Below are positions 6,802 to 9,342 of a stretch of DNA of 9,342 nucleotides, piece by piece (within the stretch, counting starts at the first letter, position 1; every line of letters begins with the position of its first letter). Source of the stretch: SIG220 sp045615545. Its GTDB lineage: Bacteria > Bacillota_I > Bacilli_A > RFN20 > CAG-826. The DNA lies in contig JAZLFA010000001.1 of assembly GCA_045615545.1 (NCBI GenBank), positions 1 to 9,342 of the forward strand, read 5' to 3'. The translations under genes were made by a program, and so were the position numbers. The notes under the pieces were generated by a model that worked only from the letters and a program-made list of their open reading frames with translations, ran no database searches and was not told the origin of the DNA.

Positions 6802-7389
6802 CTACAAAGGCAAATTGCTAATCAATTTTTCTATTCTCTTCACGTATACATTTTTTATTTGTGAATAAATTTTGTTGTATTGGTATCTATTAGTGTATGT
6901 ATGAAGACTAGATAGTCTTCTTCTATGCAATATAGCAGATTCCACTAGTGTACTGAACGCTATAGCTTCAAGTTCAATAGAAAGATTATCGTATTTTTTT
7001 CTTTGAGATACAGTCCATTTACTAGTATTTTTAGGTAATTTTGATTCATAAACAAAATCTTTTTTATATTTATCATATGAATACTTAAGTTGATGAAGAT
7101 GCATAAGTTCGTGAGAAAAGATCCTTGCCACCTTTGCAAATCTTCTTCTTTTCTTGTCTTCATCGGTAGCTTCTTCATAGTCTGTCCATATTTGATTATC
7201 AACAAAAATCATGGACTTAGTTTTGCCTTTGCCTAATAAGCCTATGCCGTTTGGCATAGTAAAGTCATCCACCTCTTGGTCTTTAGTAACAACAAAAATA
7301 CACTTATACCAAGACTCTTTAATGCCTAAAATACTATTAACGGCATCTAGTAATTTATCTAACTCATCTTCTTCTTTATTTTCTGACAT
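6802..7389 (-). CDS. Small HExxH zinc metalloprotease-like protein
   Basis: Protein of 195 residues with a clear zincin motif SHELMHLHQ (92-100): H93 and H97 would bind zinc, with E94 as catalytic base. A later IELEAIAF (138-145) offers E139 or E141 as third ligand, like the ExEA segments of ImmA/IrrE-type and phage-associated peptidases. No signal peptide or membrane segment is seen, so it is probably cytoplasmic. The start is firm: AGGAGG (complement of 7401-7406) lies 11 nt before the ATG. It is convergent with the ATPase gene, with 18 bp between stops and no clear terminator in the gap, so it is not part of that operon. Its substrate is unknown; a role in cleaving a regulator or antitoxin in this defence-rich stretch is only a guess. 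Confidence 0.7.
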   Translation of the reverse strand: MSENKEEDELDKLLDAVNSILGIKESWYKCIFVVTKDQEVDDFTMPNGIGLLGKGKTKSMIFVDNQIWTDYEEATDEDKKRRRFAKVARIFSHELMHLHQLKYSYDKYKKDFVYESKLPKNTSKWTVSQRKKYDNLSIELEAIAFSTLVESAILHRRRLSSLHTYTNRYQYNKIYSQIKNVYVKRIEKLISNLPL

Positions 7390-7453
7390 GATTTAAATGT
7401 CCTCCTATATACTTATTCGTAAAATAAAGAACAAATTCACACCTAAAGGAAGA

Positions 7454-7474
7454 TATATTTATTGCATAAATATA
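7454..7474. promoter_or_regulatory. Perfect 9-bp inverted repeat, possible operator
   Basis: TATATTTAT (7454-7462) and ATAAATATA (7466-7474) form a perfect inverted repeat around TGC, 64 bp upstream of the metalloprotease ATG and between it and the 52-residue ORF. The same 9-mer TATATTTAT recurs at 7733-7741 before the antitoxin gene. In such AT-rich DNA this could be chance. Confidence 0.35.
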
Positions 7475-7525
7475 AAAATATTAAAAATTCTCGTTTGGTT
7501 TACATAATAAGGCTATTTGAACGCA

Positions 7526-7684
7526 TTATCTTTTATCGTCCCATTCGCCTTCGATTGCGGCATCAATCCCTTTAAACTCTTTCATGATTTCTTCATTACG
7601 TTTAATGAATTCAGGATCTTTAGCTGCTTCTAACATGCCTTTTCTATATTCTTCTTTTGTTAATTTCTTATATTTTTTATTCAT
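7526..7684 (-). CDS. Small 52-residue charged protein, antitoxin-tail-like
   Basis: Short reading frame with normal codon use for the region: it starts MNKKYKKLTKEEYRKG and ends IEGEWDDKR, then TAA at 7528-7526. The segment MLEAAKDPEFIKRNEEIMKE (17-36) and the acidic tryptophan-bearing end recall the C-terminal, toxin-wrapping part of several small antitoxins, but no DNA-binding domain precedes it and I cannot assign a family. There is no ribosome binding site. A TATAAT (complement of 7693-7698) ends 8 nt before the ATG, so the mRNA may be leaderless, and that box sits inside a perfect palindrome. It is divergent from the Phd-type antitoxin gene and lies 136 bp upstream of the metalloprotease on the same strand. 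It could be a stand-alone or decoy antitoxin, or an accessory protein of the protease. Confidence 0.55.
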   Translation of the reverse strand: MNKKYKKLTKEEYRKGMLEAAKDPEFIKRNEEIMKEFKGIDAAIEGEWDDKR

Positions 7685-7687
7685 ATA

Positions 7688-7704
7688 TTAGTATTATATA
7701 CTAA
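7688..7704 (-). promoter_or_regulatory. -10 box inside a palindrome, promoter/operator of the 52-residue gene
   Basis: TTAGTAT (7688-7694) and ATACTAA (7698-7704) are a perfect 7-bp inverted repeat around TAT. Read on the minus strand it contains TATAAT (7698 to 7693), 8 nt before the ATG at 7684. A protein bound to the palindrome would block this promoter. The -35 is weak (TTGTAG, 19-bp spacing). Confidence 0.5.
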
Positions 7705-7708
7705 AATA

Positions 7709-7757
7709 TATAAATATCTACAAATATGTTGATATATTTATAGATATAATTTATTAT
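7709..7757 (+). promoter_or_regulatory. Promoter and possible autoregulatory operator of the toxin-antitoxin operon
   Basis: TTGATA (7729-7734), a 17-bp gap and TATTAT (7752-7757) make a usable promoter that puts the start near 7764, just before the ribosome binding site. TATAAATAT (7709-7717) and ATATTTATA (7734-7742) are perfect 9-bp arms 16 nt apart that flank and overlap the -35. Phd/YefM antitoxins repress their own operon through such palindromes, so this is a reasonable operator. The AT richness limits certainty. Confidence 0.4.
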
Positions 7758-7779
7758 ATAAGTACATAAGGGGAAAGTT

Positions 7780-8118
7780 ATGGGGATGAATAATGGAGTC
7801 TTAGGCATGGTATCGATTAGTGATTTTAATAAAGGAAAAGCTAATAAGATATTCAAAGATGTTAAAAAGGAAGGAGCAAAATTAGTAGTAAAGCACAATA
7901 AAGTCGAATGTGCATTAGTGTCACCGGAGGTATACGAAGAACTTATGGAAATGTTAGAAGATTTAAGATTATCCGCCATAGCGAACGAACGTCTAAATCG
8001 TTTAAAAGCTGGGAAAACCAAAATAGTTTCATCCGAAGAAGTCATGAAACGTCTTGGCATTAAAAAAGAAGACATTGATAAAATAGATATCGACTTAAAA
8101 AAGGAGTTGGATCAATAA
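7780..8118 (+). CDS. Phd/YefM-type antitoxin
   Basis: Candidate antitoxin and operon repressor of 112 residues. Residues 10-70 (MVSISDFNKGKANKIF, then KEGAKLVVKHNKVECALVSPEVYEELMEMLED) follow the Phd/YefM pattern: 'ISDF' start, a strand 'LVVKHNKVECALVSP' and the helix 'YEELMEMLED'. The rest (71-112), with KTKIVSSEEVMKRLGI and an acidic/basic end, would be the toxin-binding tail. AAGGGGA (7768-7774) lies 5 nt before the ATG at 7780. A second in-frame ATG at 7807 has GGAG 8 nt ahead and matches the usual Phd start better, so the true protein may be 103 residues. One base separates its stop from the Abi_2 gene. The usual partners of this family are RelE/YoeB or Doc toxins, so an Abi_2 partner is unusual. 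Confidence 0.75.
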   Translation: MGMNNGVLGMVSISDFNKGKANKIFKDVKKEGAKLVVKHNKVECALVSPEVYEELMEMLEDLRLSAIANERLNRLKAGKTKIVSSEEVMKRLGIKKEDIDKIDIDLKKELDQ

Positions 8119-8119
8119 T

Positions 8120-8962
8120 ATGAATTTGCCGTTGATTTTATCTGATTATCCAACTTTATCCGTTGCCGATATTAATAAAATCAGTCGGTTTTTATCAACT
8201 AAATGTAGTGAATATCGTTTTATTGATTTCATGCGTTGTTCGAATGGTAATGTGAATGATGCAATTGAGTTTTTTAAATTTGATGATGCTCTAAGAGCAT
8301 TATTGATTCAATATTTAATTCGCTTTGAAATACAAGTTAAAACCGATTTTGTAAGAGAAGTAGAAACTGCAACTGGATCTAATTCGTTTTGGGACAATCC
8401 TTCATATTATTTTAAAAGTTCTACTATCCCATATTATTCTGATGGCAAATCGAAGTTTGACAAAATTAAGGATGATATAACTCAAAATTTAAAAAGATAT
8501 GCATTTAATACACCCGGTCCGTCTGATTATCGAGCCTTAATGTTTTCTTCTTTTGGTTCTTTTCATAATCTTTTTAAAAATATAGATCTTTCTTATAAGA
8601 GCAATTTTATAAATAAATACACTTTAAAATTACCCGTACATAATTATTATGTACTAAATGGTTATTTTTCAGCCATTCAGGCTATTAGAAACCGATGTGC
8701 GCATGGGAATCACATAATCACATTAAAATTAAAAAATCAGCTAAACGCACATATTAGCCTAATTCATAGGTTAAATTCACCAAAACCTAAAATCAATATA
8801 TCTGTATTCGATGCGGTGCTAATATTTTTAATAAATGTCTTAAATTGCGGTGGTGAATTTAAGGGAAAATTAAAGAAGGTTATTGCCAAATATAGTGAGA
8901 TTTTATCGAGATATCCTGGTAATTATGTATTCTCGCCAAACATAGTAAATAAAATTTTGTAA
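8120..8962 (+). CDS. Abi_2 (AbiD/AbiF)-type HEPN protein, predicted RNase toxin
   Basis: Abortive-infection protein of 280 residues. The Abi_2 family contains a HEPN ribonuclease fold; AbiF-like members are regarded as relatives of Cas13. Visible here are the early helix FDDALRALLIQYLIRFEIQVKTDF (54-77), the family's 'D-x-x-L-R-x-L-L ... E-x-x-x-K/R-T' block, and the HEPN motif AIRNRCAHGNHI (188-199), in which R190 and H195 form the RNxxxH catalytic pair. The first 50 residues do not show the usual family opening (E-Q-x-x-x-L-x-x-R-G...), so it is a divergent member. AAGGAG (8101-8106) precedes the ATG by 13 nt, inside the antitoxin gene, and the genes are 1 bp apart, so they are very likely co-expressed. 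I infer that it cuts host or phage RNA on infection and is held in check by the upstream protein. An RNA antitoxin is the alternative. Confidence 0.78.
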   Translation: MNLPLILSDYPTLSVADINKISRFLSTKCSEYRFIDFMRCSNGNVNDAIEFFKFDDALRALLIQYLIRFEIQVKTDFVREVETATGSNSFWDNPSYYFKSSTIPYYSDGKSKFDKIKDDITQNLKRYAFNTPGPSDYRALMFSSFGSFHNLFKNIDLSYKSNFINKYTLKLPVHNYYVLNGYFSAIQAIRNRCAHGNHIITLKLKNQLNAHISLIHRLNSPKPKINISVFDAVLIFLINVLNCGGEFKGKLKKVIAKYSEILSRYPGNYVFSPNIVNKIL

Positions 8963-9002
8963 CACATTTGATAATATGTTGTGTATAATACTAATTAGAT
9001 GA

Positions 9003-9044
9003 CCGGGTTTTTACCGGCCGCGGGCGAAAGCCCGCTTTTCTTTT
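9003..9044 (+). terminator. Intrinsic terminator after the Abi_2 gene
   Basis: GCGGGC (9020-9025), a GAAA tetraloop and GCCCGC (9030-9035) make a perfect 6-bp GC stem followed by TTTTCTTTT (9036-9044). A smaller CCGG/CCGG hairpin (9003-9006 with 9014-9017) stands just before it. It separates the toxin-antitoxin operon from the rpsJ promoter. Confidence 0.88.
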
Positions 9045-9056
9045 ATTAAAATTAAT

Positions 9057-9085
9057 TTGACACTCTCTCCTAAAGGGAGTATGTT
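9057..9085 (+). promoter_or_regulatory. Promoter of the S10 ribosomal protein operon
   Basis: A perfect -35 TTGACA (9057-9062), a 17-bp spacer and -10 TATGTT (9080-9085) fit a strong housekeeping sigma factor promoter. The start is expected near A9092. The spacer holds a short inverted repeat (CTCC/GGAG, 9067-9070 with 9076-9079). Confidence 0.8.
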
Positions 9086-9091
9086 ATTTCT

Positions 9092-9220
9092 ACTTGCACT
9101 CGCGAGGACTAATCGAGGTTGCTGACACACGAATAGGCGTTGTCATGAGACGGTGTTAGGGAATTCGATTATAGCGAAGCTAGTAAATAGCCTAATCAAT
9201 TAAAATAAGGAGGAAAATTC
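9092..9220 (+). promoter_or_regulatory. Structured 5' leader of rpsJ
   Basis: About 129 nt of leader with nested pairings: TAATCGA (9110-9116) with TCGATTA (9165-9171), and inside it CTGACAC (9122-9128) with GTGTTAG (9153-9159, one G-U). GCTA/TAGC (9179-9182 with 9188-9191) forms a small hairpin nearer the start codon. AAGGAGG (9207-9213) is the ribosome binding site, 7 nt before the ATG. The layout suits translational or attenuation control by a ribosomal protein, but I do not recognise a named leader class. Confidence 0.5.
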
Positions 9221-9342
9221 ATGGCAAAAACAAAAGTAATCAGGGTTCGCTTAAAAGCTTACGACCACAAGATTCTTGATCTTGGGGCCCAGAAGATTTT
9301 AGAAGCGGCCAAGAAAACTGGTGCAACTACAGTTGGACCAAT
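9221..9342 (+). CDS. rpsJ: 30S ribosomal protein S10, 3'-partial
   Basis: The first 40 residues are visible before the window ends. MAKTKVIRVRLKAYDHKILD and the following AQKILEAAKKTGATTVGP are unmistakably S10, a small-subunit head protein that, as NusE, also takes part in transcription antitermination. It has a strong ribosome binding site and its own promoter and leader. In Bacillota rpsJ is the first gene of the large S10 operon, so L3, L4 and further genes are expected beyond the window. Confidence 0.97.
   Translation, partial: MAKTKVIRVRLKAYDHKILDLGAQKILEAAKKTGATTVGP

Noticed and set aside
6903..6920. Perfect 8-bp inverted repeat GAAGACTA/TAGTCTTC
   Set aside because: It lies inside the metalloprotease coding region (around the RRLSSL residues) without a T-run or promoter context.
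7701..8075. Long minus-strand reading frame opposite the antitoxin gene
   Set aside because: No family features and no ribosome binding site; it mirrors the well-supported Phd-type gene.
8984..8989. TATAAT after the Abi_2 stop as the promoter of a small hairpin RNA
   Set aside because: No -35 or TG extension at the right spacing; the hairpins downstream are explained by the terminator.

Overview
The window comes from a low-GC bacterium, most likely an uncultured Bacillota/Bacilli lineage. The signs are strongly AT-rich coding DNA, AGGAGG-type ribosome binding sites, TGG for tryptophan with TGA used as a stop (so the standard bacterial code), and a canonical rpsJ start at the right edge. Species cannot be named from this sequence alone.

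Left part (1-3734, + strand): the edge of a cell-surface glycan locus. A gene cut by the window edge encodes the end of a DUF4422 domain fused to a GT8 glycosyltransferase. After an extended -10 promoter come a MenD-like thiamine-diphosphate enzyme and a short-chain dehydrogenase, spaced 2 bp apart. The TPP enzyme begins with the same basic 'LP-x-x-(S/T)-(R/K)-R' segment that ends the glycosyltransferase, which ties it to glycan synthesis rather than menaquinone.

Middle (3735-4156): about 420 bp without a convincing gene. It holds two copies, about 214 bp apart, of a two-hairpin element. Every stem carries a C-C mismatch at the same place, and one position shows a compensatory pair change. 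This is the most unusual non-coding structure in the window.

Right of that (4157-6783, + strand): a two-gene cassette. The first gene is a DUF4297/Cap4-like PD-(D/E)xK nuclease and the second a diverged ABC/SMC-type ATPase. It resembles Lamassu or 'ABC three-component' anti-phage systems but has no visible third gene. Convergent to it lies a small HExxH metalloprotease (6802-7389, - strand), followed by an unlabelled 52-residue antitoxin-tail-like ORF (7526-7684, - strand). Divergent from the latter is a candidate toxin-antitoxin operon (7780-8962, + strand): a Phd/YefM-type antitoxin followed one base later by an Abi_2/AbiF-type HEPN protein with an RNxxxH motif.

Right edge (8963-9342): an intrinsic terminator, a consensus promoter (TTGACA, 17 bp, TATGTT), a structured leader of about 129 nt and the first 40 codons of rpsJ, the usual first gene of the S10 ribosomal-protein operon. 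The window is thus an accessory stretch (surface glycan plus defence genes) lying against a core housekeeping operon. Three genes here (1225, 4157 and 7684 on the minus strand) have a TATAAT box only 7-9 nt from the ATG and no good Shine-Dalgarno sequence, so their mRNAs may be leaderless.
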